Part shown: positions 12,900 to 24,222 of the stretch, in pieces
How positions within the stretch are numbered: the stretch's first letter is position 1
Layout: each line of letters starts with the position of its first letter
Assembly (NCBI GenBank): GCA_021442155.1
Contig: CM038214.1
Coordinates: forward strand, 23,709,808 to 23,773,807
Source: Cymbidium sinense
Taxonomy: Eukaryota > Streptophyta > Magnoliopsida > Asparagales > Orchidaceae
DNA: 64,000 nucleotides
Direction of reading: 5' to 3'
The notes under the pieces: generated by a model
Told to the model about the DNA's origin: nothing
Database searches by the model: none
Seen by the model: the letters and a program-made list of their open reading frames with translations, nothing else
Made by a program: the position numbers and the translations under genes

Positions 12900-15097
12900 A
12901 CAATAATTAGATGCTAAGTAAATATCAAGTGAAATAAAAAAATACAAATTAAAATTCACCAATCCTCGTAATAACTTGAAATGAAACCACCCTTGATGTT
13001 TAACTTAAATAATTCCAAACTTAGATAATTATAATCCTAAAGCCTAGATAAAGCATACCACACTAAGCCTAAGCACACACAATAACTAAGTCACCGCTTA
13101 TAGCTCTAAGTTAGGATGGTGCATGTTGTGATGTTGTATTTTGTTTGGTGATGTAATATTTTAGACTAGATGTCATATGTGTAGACTAGGTGTTTGGTTG
13201 TTATTATCCAATTGATATTTTTCTGAAGGGGATTGTGCTAAAGGGGCTAATATAATAATAAATATAAATACTTTTGCTTGCAGGTTGCTTATACCCCTTT
13301 TGCATAATTGACACTAGGTTAGGTGGGCTTGGTTACCCATGTGTAGGGTGCTAAGTCCAAATAATGAAAAATAACTACTTAGGTTGTATGGTTGTTTAGC
13401 TAATATCTATTTTGATGATGTAGTTAGATTTTATTTTTCCAAACATGTAATTTTGCAATAGGAATTAGGATTAGTGTTATGGGTTTAAGATGAGCAGTGC
13501 TTAGAAGGCAAAGTCCTAGGAGGGCCTATGAAGCCTTGAAGCACCATGAAATCAAAAGGAAAAAAGAAGAGTAAAGAATGAAGACCCCCACAACATTTAA
13601 CTAAAATATAGTTGTAAAGTTTTATTATAACCTGTGTTGTATAAGGTAAATGAAATAATTTTTTTCTCTTTTGGTGTGATGATACCCACTTGCACCAACC
13701 TTTTATTAAATTTTGAAATCTATGAATGCTTGATTGTTGTGTTTAAATTGTGTAATAGAAATTGCATGTTCTTCATAGGTTTCTTAAGCTTGATGTTTAA
13801 ATGTGTGGCCTAGTTACGGTAGACTCTTTAGGGAAAAAATAATTTTTCTACCCCCACTAATAACTCATAATGAAAATTTTAAAATAACTCATAACCTCAC
13901 TTTAAATCTTAGGCTATAATCAAGATAATTAAAAGATTTTGTAACATCTTAGCTAAATGATGTATGTTCAAATATCATGCATAACATCTTGCTTCGCTCT
14001 TGAATTGGGAGGGTCTCCGTTCTTGCATGATAGGGGAATGCTTGACCTATGAGGGCATCCCATGTAGTGGAGAACACCTCCTCCCATTGATCTAGCCAAT
14101 AATCTAATTTTGTCATGCATTTTGGCATAATAATCCTAGGCCTTTGTCCAAATCAATGTGTCAAAGTGATATAAAAATTTATAAAATTTTTCATTTAGTC
14201 TAAGTCATGATCTCATACCAATCATGATCTAGTCTCTTGAGTGAGTTTAGTACTCTAGTCTCTTCTAATTAAATAATAGCTTAACTTATCTTTGCACCAA
14301 CATAAGACTAGCCTACATGGTTTTGAAGCATAGGATAGCTAGTGGCCACTCTAGTCGTAAGTGTAGGAGTCGATGGGTTTATCCTCTCTTATGGAGGTAA
14401 ACCATTATGTCCCATTTTTTATTAGATTTAGGTCACACGTTTAGGATCCAAGGATGCTTTTTTCCTTCAGGCTATAAGTATAAGTCCTTTCCTCTTAAGC
14501 ATTTCCATAATCTTGTGTTCATGGACTATAAGCCCTAACATTCTAATAAAATTTCAACTCAAACTAAAATAAACCTTCTCTCTCAAATACATAAAGTCTA
14601 ATCATAGGATAGATTGGAGTGCTCACTAGGCTTCCTAATATCATGAGTGCTCCCTACTTATCATCTTTTAGAATCCAAAAATAAGTCTTTATAAATTGAA
14701 CTTTCCCACTTGATTTTCCAAAAAATACCTAATTCATTGATAGTCTAACCTTAAAATATTTGGAGATATTGATTGACTACTTTAATTGAGTGTTTTCTTA
14801 GTAATTCCCTATTTTTAAGGATGTAATTAACTATGGATGCTTGCTTTCATAGGGAACTAAAGAACCCAGCATAAAATAAACCCTACTTTACTTTTCCATG
14901 TAGAGTAGGGAAAGATCTCTGGTATATATGAAGACCCATATGCCTTAAGAGTCCTTATTAGGTTATTAGGTCCATTATATGGTGATGTTTCCTTCTCTTG
15001 AGATGGTACAACATACCTCAATGTCTTACCCGCACACTTCAATAAGTATCCCCTAAGATTTGTATGGTGTCCATAATGATTCTAAAATAAAACACCA
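12900..15097 (-). mobile_element. LTR-like unit of the Tat gypsy family, copy 2
   Basis: Inverted match to 1.55-3.7 kb and to 60.15-61.84 kb. Landmarks are 'gatgagcagtgcttagaaggcaa' near 13.49 kb (reverse of 61.76 kb), the 'ggagaacacctcc' block near 14.07 kb (reverse of 61.2 kb) and 'gcataaaataaaccc' near 14.87 kb (reverse of 60.36 kb). On the minus strand it begins TGGTGTTTTA at about 15097, where the match with 60148 ends. It lies downstream of the minus-strand integrase and the repeat array, the position expected for a 3' LTR in antisense. The end near 12.9 kb is approximate. The minus-strand sense is inferred from this context and conflicts with the PBS-like motif beside the fragment at 54.8 kb. 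Confidence 0.6.
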
Positions 15098-15229
15098 TAA
15101 CTAGCTTTGATTTTGATTCAAAATTTTATTTTGAAGTTGATTATAATAGTTAGGTTATTTTGATTTAGAGTGATTCAATCTTAAAGAAATCTAGATTCAT
15201 TAACCTCTAATAGTAGAGATGTTATTAAG

Positions 15230-16560
15230 ACAAGACTCACTTAGGAATCTAGTCCTAACATAATCATGATAGTCAGAGAAGATGCTTTTGAGAGACTTAT
15301 TCTTACCCTGACTGCAACTAAGTTTGATTTACATCAATTTTGAATGGCTAACCTAGGAGCAAAGCATAAGGACTTATATCTTTCTAGGTGATATAAGCTA
15401 ATGGGTAGTCTAGATAGTAACCAATTATAAAGAGAAGGACCAATAAGTAGACCCTAATGTTTTTTTGCAAGAAAGGATGCCATATAAGATACTTACTCTT
15501 ATCTAGAGATAATAGTTGGGAAGATGTCAATTTTGATACTTGCTCCTAACCCAACTATATGAATTTTAACCAAAAAAAGATACCTCTTGGGGATTAACTC
15601 TTAAATGCTTAGCTATTATGAAAGGGTCTTTAAAAACTTGATTCTAACCTAAATAGTTGATATTGAATAAAAGGGGTCGTCAATGACTTAATTCCTAAAT
15701 CATAAGAGTTTAATTAATAAGCATGGGTCACATGGACTTAATTTTCTAACTTGAGTAGTTTATAGGAATGGGACCTTCAATGACTTATTTTCACTCCTTA
15801 GTTTCTTTTATTTTGAGATAGAAAAGTGGTCACAAGGACTTAAATCCTAATATAGTGAAATTCACCTAATAGGAAGGGGCCTTTAATGGTTTATTTACAA
15901 CATTAATAGCTTGAAAAGGAGTCATAATGACTTAATACTATCCTAATTTTCTTACAAGGATGCCTGCTAATGGACATACTCCAATTTGATTAGATACTAA
16001 GAAAGGGCCTTTAAGGGCGTAATTCCTTCTTAAAGCTACAAATAAAGAAAATGGTACCTCGATGATTTAATCTTAAACCTCAAATTTTGACTTGTATGAA
16101 AAGGATCTCGATGACTTAATCCTAACCAAGTAGTTTATTTGACAAAAAGGGGTCTCAGTAACTTAATCTTATCCTTATCTTTTGAAAAGAATTTCTAATG
16201 AGGGACTTACTCTATTTAATTAGCTATTAACAAGGGGCATTTAATTGCTAAATCCAACCTAGATAACTTAGGTTGAGGAAAAGGGCCTTGATGACTTAAT
16301 CATATCCTTAAATTTTGATTAGTAGGAAAGGGCTCTTGGTGACTTAATCAGAACCTAAATAGTCTATTTGATAGGAAAAGGGGTCATAGTGATTTAATCC
16401 TATTATGTGAATAGTAGGAATAGTGCCACCAAGGGCTTGCTCCAAACCTACGAGAATGGTGCACAAAGGCTTACTTCAAACCCAAGAGATTTATAGAAAG
16501 GGTGCCACAAATAGGCTTTCTCCCATCCTATATGAATGCAAAAATTATGCTCAGAATGAC
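15230..16560. repeat. Degenerate tandem array, ~25 units of ~47 bp
   Basis: Units share a core read on the plus strand as roughly 'aaaggggtc..aatgacttaatcctaacc'. The 'gacttaatcc' part recurs near 15.68, 15.73, 15.78, 15.84, 15.93, 16.06, 16.11, 16.16, 16.29, 16.34 and 16.39 kb, with more diverged copies between and on both sides. Spacing is mostly 40-55 bp. The array lies between the minus-strand integrase and the LTR, i.e. the pol-to-3' LTR untranslated region. Elements of the Tat/Ogre lineage are known to carry tandem repeats there. No reading frame is maintained through the units, so I read it as non-coding. Confidence 0.75.
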
Positions 16561-16911
16561 TTGAAGAATTTTGCACTAAGATACATTGCACAAAACTAAA
16601 TTTAAAATAAATAATATTTGGAGCTAAATAAACTACAAAATAGAGATAAATATAATTTTATTGATCAACATTTTTAAAATTGAAGTACCTTTCATACATA
16701 AATTATTTTAAAGTAACATCCATTAAAAGGTAGCATTGGATGTTCACCATTACAAATTATGAATTGATAAAAAAAACTCCTTTGTAAACTTCCTCAACAA
16801 TGAATGGTCCTTCCGATGTTTGCTCAAATTTGCTACCTATCCTATGATGAGCTAAAATTGGCCATTTAAGAGCTAAGACCAAGTCTCTTACATGGAAAGT
16901 TCTAAGATGAA

Positions 16912-17760
16912 TCAATTTATCGTGAGCTTAAACCATACATGATTGGTAAATTTTAAGGTCTTGTTGAGCTTGACATTTTCCTTTAAGACTCTTAATTTCT
17001 TCCAATCATTATGATTCTGATTTGTTGTAATGTTATTATTAACTACTATCCTTAAAGAAGGTAGTTGTACTTCCAATAAAAGAATAGCATCAATTCCATA
17101 AATTAAAGCATATGGGGTAAATTGAGTTGGTGTCCTATATGGGGTATGAAAAGCCCATAAGGCTTCAACCAACTTTTCATGCCAATGATGTTTATTTTTA
17201 TTAAGTACTTTTTTAGAATTCGTACAAGAGTCATATTACATGCTTTGGCCAATCCATTTTCCCTAAGGTAACATATAGTCAAATATCTCCATTCAATATT
17301 ATGTTTAGCTACAAAATGATTTATTTTAGTGGACTCAAATGATGCACCATTATCAAATATTATTCGGTGAAGAATCCTAGAATTATATATGATATTTTTC
17401 CTGAAAGAGTTTAAGTACATGGTATGCTTTCACCTCTTTTAGTGGAATTACCTCAACCCACTTACAAAAGTAAACAATTGCAGCTAATAAAAAATGATTT
17501 CCTTTTCATAAAGGAGGATAATAGCCCTATGATGTCAATACCCTAGCTCTCAAAGAGCCAAGAGGTAATTGTTGGGTGTAGTATATTTGGAGGCTGATGT
17601 CGTGCTACACCATGTATGTGACATTGATGGAAACAACGTGCAGTTTCCATGCAGTAATGTAACATCAACGGCCAATAATATCTAAGTTTTTAAATTTTTA
17701 ATTTCATTGTAGGCCAAGATTGGTGAGTGCCATATAATCCAAAATCTACTCAGACATAAT
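16912..17760 (-). pseudogene. Gypsy integrase, broken
   Basis: Would insert element cDNA into the host genome. From the N-terminus, the zinc-finger region keeps a 'CH(Q)CHIHG'-like stretch and 'HQPP' near 17.6 kb. A core part reads 'GIDIIG' and 'KWVEVIPLKEVK' near 17.45-17.5 kb, and 'RIIFDNGASF' near 17.36 kb holds the second catalytic Asp. 'ENGLAKACN' near 17.25 kb stands where 'ANGLAEAFN' is usual, so the catalytic Glu has become Lys. 'ALWAFHTPYRTPTQFTPYAL' and 'LLEVQLPSLRI' follow in a second frame (16912-17172). At least one frameshift separates the two main ORFs and there are stops upstream. Identification is strong and activity is excluded. Confidence 0.88.
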
Positions 17761-17934
17761 CTTATGGGCATATTATTTATCTAAACAATGTAGCCATATT
17801 TGATCAAGTGACTTATGATACAACACTTTATTGATTAATGAATAAAATAATACACATTTTAAATTTGATTTGCTAATGACTTGTCTTTTAGGAGCCTCCC
17901 CTCACTTAAATAGTCAATGAATAGTTGCCTCCAA

Positions 17935-18333
17935 TCACACTCTTCTTGACCTTGATAGAGTGGCTATCCTTTGCATTTCTAATTTTTTATTCATATAATC
18001 TAAATATGTAAGAGTTTTGACTTCTTGATTTTGAACTTCTATAGATATAGATTCTTTTTCTGGGCATATAATTTCTTTAACAAGCTTAGCCAAAGCATTT
18101 TCTATAGAATTATCTATGTGTGTTATTCTATATAGAGTCAAAAAGAATTTTTCAAGAAATTTCTTTGCATACTGGTAATAACTAGAAAGCTTTGAATGCA
18201 AAACTTTATATATTCCACTCATTTGGTTAATAACTGATTGAAAATCCCCAAATATTTTTATATTTTTAATATCTATAATGATTGCTAACTCTAACCCAGT
18301 TATAATAACCTTATATTCGACTTCATTATTCAT
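17935..18333 (-). pseudogene. Second (archaeal-type) RNase H of Tat gypsy element
   Basis: A 132-residue open stretch with the signature of the extra RNase H of Tat elements. It opens 'NNEVEYKVIITGLELAI', followed by 'IKIFGDFQSVINQMSGIY', where family members usually have 'FGDSQLVI'. Then come 'YYQYAKKFLEKF', 'ITHIDNSIENALAKL' and a trailing tail. The conserved Glu of 'NNEAEY' and the Asp of 'FGD' are present. 'IDNSIENALAKL' corresponds to the usual 'RxxNxxADALAKL', with the final catalytic Asp region changed to Asn. The open frame is preserved but isolated between broken neighbours, so it is a fragment rather than a gene. Confidence 0.88.
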
Positions 18334-18499
18334 GTAGGGTTAAAAAAATGATAGGAATATCTTATCTTTCCTTTATCTAGGGTTGTAAAAATAGACCTAA
18401 TACATGCCTTCCCTAGGATATAAGAGTTCAACTCTTTATTTTTCTTTCTTGATGCTGCACAATTTAAATATAATTCCTAAGTGGCCTTAACTTCATCTT

Positions 18500-18925
18500 T
18501 AAAGTCATGATCTATTCATCTAGAAGATCATTAATTAAAGGAGAACCATCAAGTAGGGGATATGTTGCTATGAAGTTAGCTATAACTTGACCCTTTATAG
18601 TATGGCGAGAAATAAATGTAATTTAAATTTGCAACAAAATCATTGACCAACATGTTAAACATCTTAACAATGTTGGGTGGGTTATGAGATATTGCAAATG
18701 GTTCACTCTTGAGATTAAATTCACTTTATGTGAAAGAGTATAATGCTTTAGTTTTTGTGTGGCAAAAAATAAAGCTTAATAATTCTTTTCAATATGTGGA
18801 TAATTCATCGTAATTAGGATGAATTTATGGTTTAGACAATAAAGGAAGTTTTCTTTCCATTCTTCATTAACTTAAGCCCCAATAATATAACTTTAAGTTG
18901 CCCCAAGGAGGTCTTTACCTCACAC
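18500..18925 (-). pseudogene. Gypsy RT-linked RNase H, broken
   Basis: Translating the minus strand with frame changes gives 'NYDELSTYWKE', 'ALFFATKKLKHYTLSHKVNLISR', 'LQYLITHPTLLRCLTCWSMILLQ' and 'IKGQVIANFIATYPLLDGSP'. These match in order the RNase H that follows gypsy RT in Tat elements ('YPYIEKELLALFFATKKLRHY', 'KGQALADFLAAHP'). Stops and frameshifts are frequent. The sequence ends at the junction with the copia LTR at about 18930. Confidence 0.8.
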
Positions 18926-18930
18926 CCCTA

Positions 18931-19755
18931 ATAATTTATTGTGCTAAAATTATTTTCATATTTGCAAGATCTCTCTTTTAAATTAAAAGATTACTAATTT
19001 ACTTAAATCTATCATATACTAATTTTATTTTAAGTATTTTTTATCATTTGCATTAATTGAAAGAATCTTTTTAGTTAAAATAAAATAAATTATTCCTTGC
19101 TGAAATTTATTTTATTGTGCAAAAGAATATTGTGAATTTATTTTGAAATCATTTTTATATTAGTCTACAAATTATAATAACATAAACATCTTAGTAAGAT
19201 CACTTTAAGATATTTATTTTATTTATCAATATTAAGTGAGCATTTTATCTTGCCAAATTTTTAAGTTGTAAAGTGATCATTTATAAGTTGTGAGATCATT
19301 TTTGAATTGGATAGCTTAGTATATTTGTGAGAGATTTATTTTATCAAAATTTATTATTTTGTATTTTTCTTTTTTTGTCTTTTAAAATTTATATTGGGAT
19401 CTAGCCTTTGTAGGGATATTATTGTAGGGGTTGAACTCACCCCGTTATAGGAGAGTATTATTTGCAAGTTATTTTATATTTAGTGGATTCCTAGCCAGGG
19501 GTTGCTAGGCGTGGTTGTAGGCCAGCTTTGGGGTTTGGCCGAACCACATAAAAATTATGTTTCTATTCTCTCTCTTTACTTTACTGTATTTTTTATTTTT
19601 GCTGCATTAAGAATTGTATCTTGTCATTATAAAGTCAAAAATTAATTTTCTATTAAAACTTAAAATTTAAGATTTAAATTTTAAAATTATTAATATCACC
19701 CAATTCACGCACCCCCCCCCCCTCCCCTCCCCTTCTTGGGTGCTGTAGTAACTCA
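18931..19755 (+). mobile_element. Copia 5' LTR, 3' portion only
   Basis: Nearly collinear with 63237-63975. Shared blocks include 'attattccttgctgaaattta', 'gagcattttatcttgcc' and 'tttagtggattcctagcc'. The first ~1.4 kb of the LTR, including the promoter, is missing. A C-rich tract (19712-19733, run of 11 C then CT) precedes the LTR end at ...actca (19755). The end is placed by the PBS that follows. Confidence 0.85.
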
Positions 19756-19756
19756 A

Positions 19757-19770
19757 TTAGTATCAGAGCC
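19757..19770 (+). promoter_or_regulatory. Primer-binding site, initiator tRNA-Met type
   Basis: TTAGTATCAGAGCC directly follows the LTR. It matches the usual copia PBS TGGTATCAGAGC, complementary to the 3' end of initiator tRNA-Met, with one change (G to A). Confidence 0.85.
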
Positions 19771-19814
19771 TAGGCTCTTATATTGGTAAACATCCAAGAG
19801 TAGATCTTTTCACT

Positions 19815-20755
19815 ATGGCACAAGGTTTCCCAAAGGGTTACTACCAGAGGGCCAATCCACTCATAGACCTCCACTTTTGATAATGTACCATTTGATTATT
19901 GGAAAAATAGAATTAGTACATTTTTAAGAGGTCAAGATGCACCCATGTGGTATATGTTGACACATCAATATCATACACCCATAATAGAAGTAAATGGCAT
20001 TAAAGTAGAAAAACCCTTTGAGGAATGGTCTGTAGCTAAAAGAGAACTTGATGAATTAAATGTTAGGGCTTGTAATACTTTACATTGTGTTTTATTACCT
20101 GATGATTACATGAAAATTTCTATGTTAACTATAGCAAAAGAAATATGGGATAAACTCATTATAACTTATAAAGGAACTAGTGAAGTTAAAGATGCTCACA
20201 TAAATAGACTTGTTTGTGAATATGAGTTATTCCATGTCTCCTTTTGAATCTATTTCTAATATGTATACTAGATTCATGAAAATAATTAACACATTGCATT
20301 CTCTTGGAAAAATATATAGGAATCAAGACTTAGTCTATAAGATTCTTCGATGCCTTCCAAAAGAATGGGAAATTAAAGTAATAGCTCTTAGTGAAGCTAA
20401 GAATTTATCTACTTATCCACTTGATCAGTTTTTAGGTTCTTTGATAGCACATTAATTGGTTATTGCTCAAAGGGATAAGATGGATAACTTAGCAAAAAGG
20501 GAGAAGGAGAAAGGAAAAGCCATTGCATTACAAGTTGATGATAGTAATAAGAATAACACCTCAAGCTCAGATGGTGATAGTGATGAGGTGGTCATGCTAT
20601 CCAAAAGGCTTGAGAACTTGCTAAGGAAGAAGAATCAAAGGTATAAAAAATCTAAAAATTATAAATTTCAAACTAAAAATTTCCTACGGTGAAGGGATCA
20701 TTGCTACCATTGTAAAAAAGCCTAGACACATAAGAGGTGATTGTCCGAACTTCTT
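19815..20755 (+). pseudogene. Copia gag, broken
   Basis: Starts at ATG 19815 (MAQGFPKG...), quickly shifts frame, then continues 'FDYWKNRISTFLRGQD' and 'MWYMLTHQYHTPI'. A DUF4219/UBN2-type core follows: 'EEWSVAKRELDELN.RA', 'EIWDKLIITYKGTSEVKDA.INRLVCEYELF', 'MSPFESISNMYTRFMKIINTLHSLGK' and 'ILRCLPKEWE'. The zinc knuckle CX2CX4HX4C lies at 20702-20744 (C-Y-H-C ... R-H-I-R-G-D-C) but needs one base of frame correction. At least three lesions: a shift near 19.87 kb, a shift near 20.21 kb and a stop at 20453. It would have encoded the particle protein. Confidence 0.88.
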
Positions 20756-21519
20756 GAATCAAAGAAGAAAGATATTGATGTGGAAAGAAGAAAAATATGA
20801 AGGAGAAAAGTACCATAAGAAGAAGAAGAAGGCTTTATGGGCGTCAGATTCAAATAAATCAAGTACTTGCTCAATGAAGAGGTCAACATATGTCTTATGG
20901 AAAATGGAGAATTTCACTTAGATTCTCAATAGGTATGCAATGATATATCTTACGATGAATTAGATGATGCTTTAATGATTAAGTTATTGAATATAAAAAA
21001 TTAAAAGAAAATACAAAACCTTAGAAAAAGAACATAAAAATTTAGATATGCATTTTTGTAATTTAAAAAATGAATGTGATAATTTAAAAAGTAAAAATAC
21101 TTCTTTATTAAATTGTTGCTTACTTGTATGTAAACCTGAAAGAGAGAATATCTTGTTAAAAGCAAGATCAAATTATGTTAGAAATCACAAGTTCATTATA
21201 TTACTTCATCAAGAAAAACATTTAATAAAAATTATTTGCATCATACACATCCCACTCATATACCTTATAATTATCAGCCATATATACAAACACTAATGTT
21301 TGGTGCAACTATTGTGTTAGAAAAGGACACATTTCATTTGATTGCTATGTACGCATTACAAAACACTAAGCAAACATCTTATGTATGGGTACCAAAAGGT
21401 ACAAGCACTAAAACCATGCATGCTAGATATATTGTTTCAAATTTAGAATGTGGACCCAAACATGTTTGGGTTCCAAAAGTTAACATGTGAGTTTCTTTTG
21501 TAGGAATACCTTCAAAGTA

Positions 21520-21760
21520 AAATCAAAGAAGGCATGTGATACTTGGATAGTGGATGTTCAAGACATATGACGGAAGATAAAGATAAATTCACAATTTTAT
21601 AATCAAGTGATGGAGAATTTGTTAAATATGGAGATAATGCAAAGGGAAAGATCATTGGCATTGGTTCTATTTGTAAGAATTCTATCACTTTAGATAAAGT
21701 TTTTCTAGTAGAAGGATTAAAATATAAATAAATTTCTATTAGTCAATTATGTGATAAAGG
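21520..21760 (+). pseudogene. Copia aspartic protease remnant
   Basis: The active-site stretch 'LDSGCSRHMT' is read at 21543-21572, with the catalytic D-S-G intact at 21546-21554. It is followed by '.GEFVKYGDNAKGKIIGIGSI' and 'VFLVEGLKYK'. Stops occur within it, for example before '.SSDGEF' and after 'LKYK', so no protease would be made. Confidence 0.85.
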
Positions 21761-21761
21761 T

Positions 21762-22480
21762 TTGAATGTAGTATTCCATGCATCATATTGCATTATCAAA
21801 AATAATGAAAATGTTTTGTTAATAGGAAAAAGGCATAAAAATATTTATGTCATTGATTTAGATAGATTTCATGATGTGAATTTCAATTTACTTTGTTTAA
21901 AAAGCACTCATGATGATATATCATTTTGGCATAGGAGACTATGCCATATTAACATGCACACACTCAATAAAATTGCTAAACTTGATTTAGTTATTGGATT
22001 GCCTAAATTAAATTTCCATTCAAACTATGTTTTTGATGCATGTATTCATGGTAAGCATTTTAAAAGCTCATTTAAAAGTAAAAATATTATTTCTACTTCT
22101 ATACCTTTAGAATTGTTGCACATGGATTTATTTGGTCAAATTAGCACCACTAGCTTAGGTGGTAAAAATTATGATTTTGTGATTATTGATGATTTCTCTA
22201 GATATACATGGCTTTTATTTGTAACTTACAAGGATGATGTTTTTGGTGAGTTTAGAAAGTTTTCTCAATATATTCAAAGAGAACAAGGCCTTTTGATTAA
22301 TAGGGTTCAAACTGATCATGGTGACGAAGTAGAAAATAAATTATTTGAGGATTATTATGATGAACATGGGATTAGACATAATTTTTCTACATCTAGAACT
22401 CCCCAACAAAATTAAGTAATAAAGAGAAAAAAAATAGAATATTATTTGAATTAAGTAGATCTATTCTTGATGAGTATAAA
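21762..22480 (+). pseudogene. Copia integrase (GAG-pre-integrase and rve core), broken
   Basis: A 217-residue open stretch carries the zinc-binding 'WHRRLCHIN' and 'FDACIHGKH'. The usual first Cys of 'CDAC' is Phe, so the HHCC finger is damaged. The rve core follows: 'LLHMDLFG' (first Asp), 'DFVIIDDFSRYTWLLFV' and 'VQTDHGDEVEN' (second Asp). It ends 'GIRHNFSTSRTPQQN' at a stop where 'PQQNGVVERKN' is usual. Past the stop the frame reads 'VIKRKK', so the catalytic Glu is Lys. The match to copia integrase is clear. Catalysis is lost. Confidence 0.92.
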
Positions 22481-23800
22481 TTGCTAAAATATTTTTGGGC
22501 AGAAGTAGTAAATACTACGTGTTATGTGATGAATAGGATCTATTTTAAACCAATTTTGAAGAAGACACCCTATGAATTATTTTTTGTAAATAAGCCTAAG
22601 ATTGAACACTTTCATGTATTTGGATGTAAAGGCTTTATTTTGAATAATGGAAAAGAGAATTTAGGCAAGTTTGATTGCAAATCAGATGAGGTATTTTTTT
22701 TTAGGATACTCTCTTTCTAGTAGAGCTTATAGAGTTTTCAATAAGAGAAAAATGATTGTAGAAGAATCAATACATGCTATTTTTGATGAAAATTTAATTG
22801 ATCCTATTAGAAATGAAGTGATTGATGAAATGATTGATAATTTTAAGAAAATATCTTTAGAAGATATTGTGGATGATTCATTGCCTAAAGAATGGAAATA
22901 TAATAAAAATCATCTAAAGGAACTAATTATAGGAGATCCTTCAATAGGAGTTATGACTAGAAGATATAGTAGAGAGGTTATAGATCATTCAACATTTTTA
23001 TCTGAGATTGAACCCAAAAATTTAGAAGAAGCATTAAAAGATAATTTTTGGATTATTGCTATGGAAGAGGAGTTGAATCAATTTGTATGAAATAATGTTT
23101 GGAAATTAGTCCTAAGACCTCAAGATCAAAATGTCATTGGAACAAAATGAGTCTTTAGGAATAAGCTTGATGATTCAGGTTGTATTGTTAGAAATAAAAC
23201 TAGGTTAGTTACACAAGGGTACAAACAAGTTGAAGGTAGAGATTTTGAAGAATCTTTTGCACTCGTAGCAAGACTAGAGGCTATTAGGTTACTCTTTCTT
23301 ATGCTTATTTTAGGGAATTTAAACTTTTTCAAATAGATGTCAAAGTGCATTTTTGAATGGATTTATTGACCAAGAGGTATTTGTAGTGCAACCACCTGGA
23401 TTTGAGCCTTGATTGTCCAAATCATGTATAAATTAAAGAAAGCCTTATATGGTTTAAAATAGGCTCTTCGTGCTTGGTATGATAAGTTAAGTAACTTTTT
23501 GATAGATCATGGATTTAGAAATGGTAGAGTAGATACCACCTTATTCCTTAAGAGCATAGATGATGATTTGATTGTAGTACAAGTTTATGTAGATGATATA
23601 TTATTTGGAACTACAAATGAATCTTTGTGCCATGAGTTCTCATCTTTGATGTCTAAAGAGTTTGAAATGAGTATGATGGGAGAACTTAAATTTTTTCTTA
23701 GGTCTTTAAGAGAAGCAACAAGAAATGGCACATTCATCTATCAACTAAATACACAAATGAATTGCTTGAGAGGTTTGACATGAAAATATTTAAATCTAGT
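22481..23800 (+). pseudogene. Copia integrase tail and reverse transcriptase, broken
   Basis: The integrase tail 'FWAEVVNTTCYVMNRIYFKPILKKTPYELFF' comes first, then 'FHVFGCKGF'. RT follows: 'EPKNLEEALKDNFWIIAMEEELNQF', 'NVWKLV', '[24 protein letters not shown]', 'AWYDKLSNFLIDHGF' and the catalytic YVDD box at 23586-23597, intact within 'VQVYVDDILFGTTN'. 'KEFEMSMMGELKFFL' comes after it. Five or more stops or shifts interrupt it, e.g. near 22.70, 23.09 and 23.35 kb. An intact YVDD in an otherwise ruined frame is consistent with simple neutral decay. Confidence 0.92.
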
Positions 23801-24222
23801 AAAACACCTATGAGCCCAATCTACAAAATTGGATTTAGATGAATTAGGAAAATCTGTTGATCAAAAACTTTATAGGAGTATGTTAGGTTCACTTTTATAC
23901 CTTGTTGCTAGTAGGCTAGATATTATGTTTTATTTGTGTGCTCATTTTCGAACCCAAAAGAATCTCATTTAATAGCAGTCAAGCATATCTTTTGATATTT
24001 GATAGGCACTACTAGGTTAAGTTTATGGTATCCTAAAAATTCTTTATCATGTGATTTGGTTGCTTATTCTGATGCTAATTTTGTATGATGCAAAGTAGAT
24101 AAAAAAAAAGCACTTCAGGCACATGCCAATTTTTAGGATCATCACTTGTGTCTTGGTCATCCAGGAAATAATATTTTGTAGCTTTATCTACTGTTGAGGC
24201 TGAGTACATAGTTGTCGATAGT
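23800..24222 (+). pseudogene. Copia RNase H remnant, 3' truncated
   Basis: Reads 'YRSMLGSLLYLVASRLDIMF', then 'GTTRLSLWYPKNS', 'LVAYSDANFV' (catalytic Asp present), 'GTCQFLGSSLVSWSS' and 'FVALSTVEAEYIV' (catalytic Glu present). The end of the domain and the 3' LTR are missing: sequence changes abruptly to dispersed repeat copy C at about 24222. Confidence 0.85.

Larger units (their letters stand above)
16800..18925 (-). mobile_element. Ty3/gypsy Tat-type element, 3' pol remnant
   Basis: On the minus strand the order is RT/RNase H end (18.93-18.5 kb), a second, archaeal-type RNase H (18.33-17.94 kb), then integrase (17.76-16.9 kb). This is the pol order that defines the Tat/Ogre group. The plus-strand copia element cuts off the 5' part at 18.93 kb. 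The repeat array and an LTR-like unit follow on the low-coordinate side. The frame is broken by several stops and shifts, so the element is inactive. Confidence 0.85.
18931..24222 (+). mobile_element. Ty1/copia element, truncated at both ends
   Basis: The order on the plus strand is part of a 5' LTR, PBS, gag with a CCHC knuckle, protease, integrase, RT and RNase H. This is the copia order, with integrase before RT. The LTR starts in its middle compared with the full copy at 61.845-63.98 kb, and the internal region stops inside RNase H at about 24222 with no 3' LTR. Many stops and frameshifts break gag-pol. The element interrupts a minus-strand gypsy element on its left and abuts dispersed repeat copy C on its right. 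Both ends look like deletion or illegitimate recombination junctions rather than insertion ends. Confidence 0.9.
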
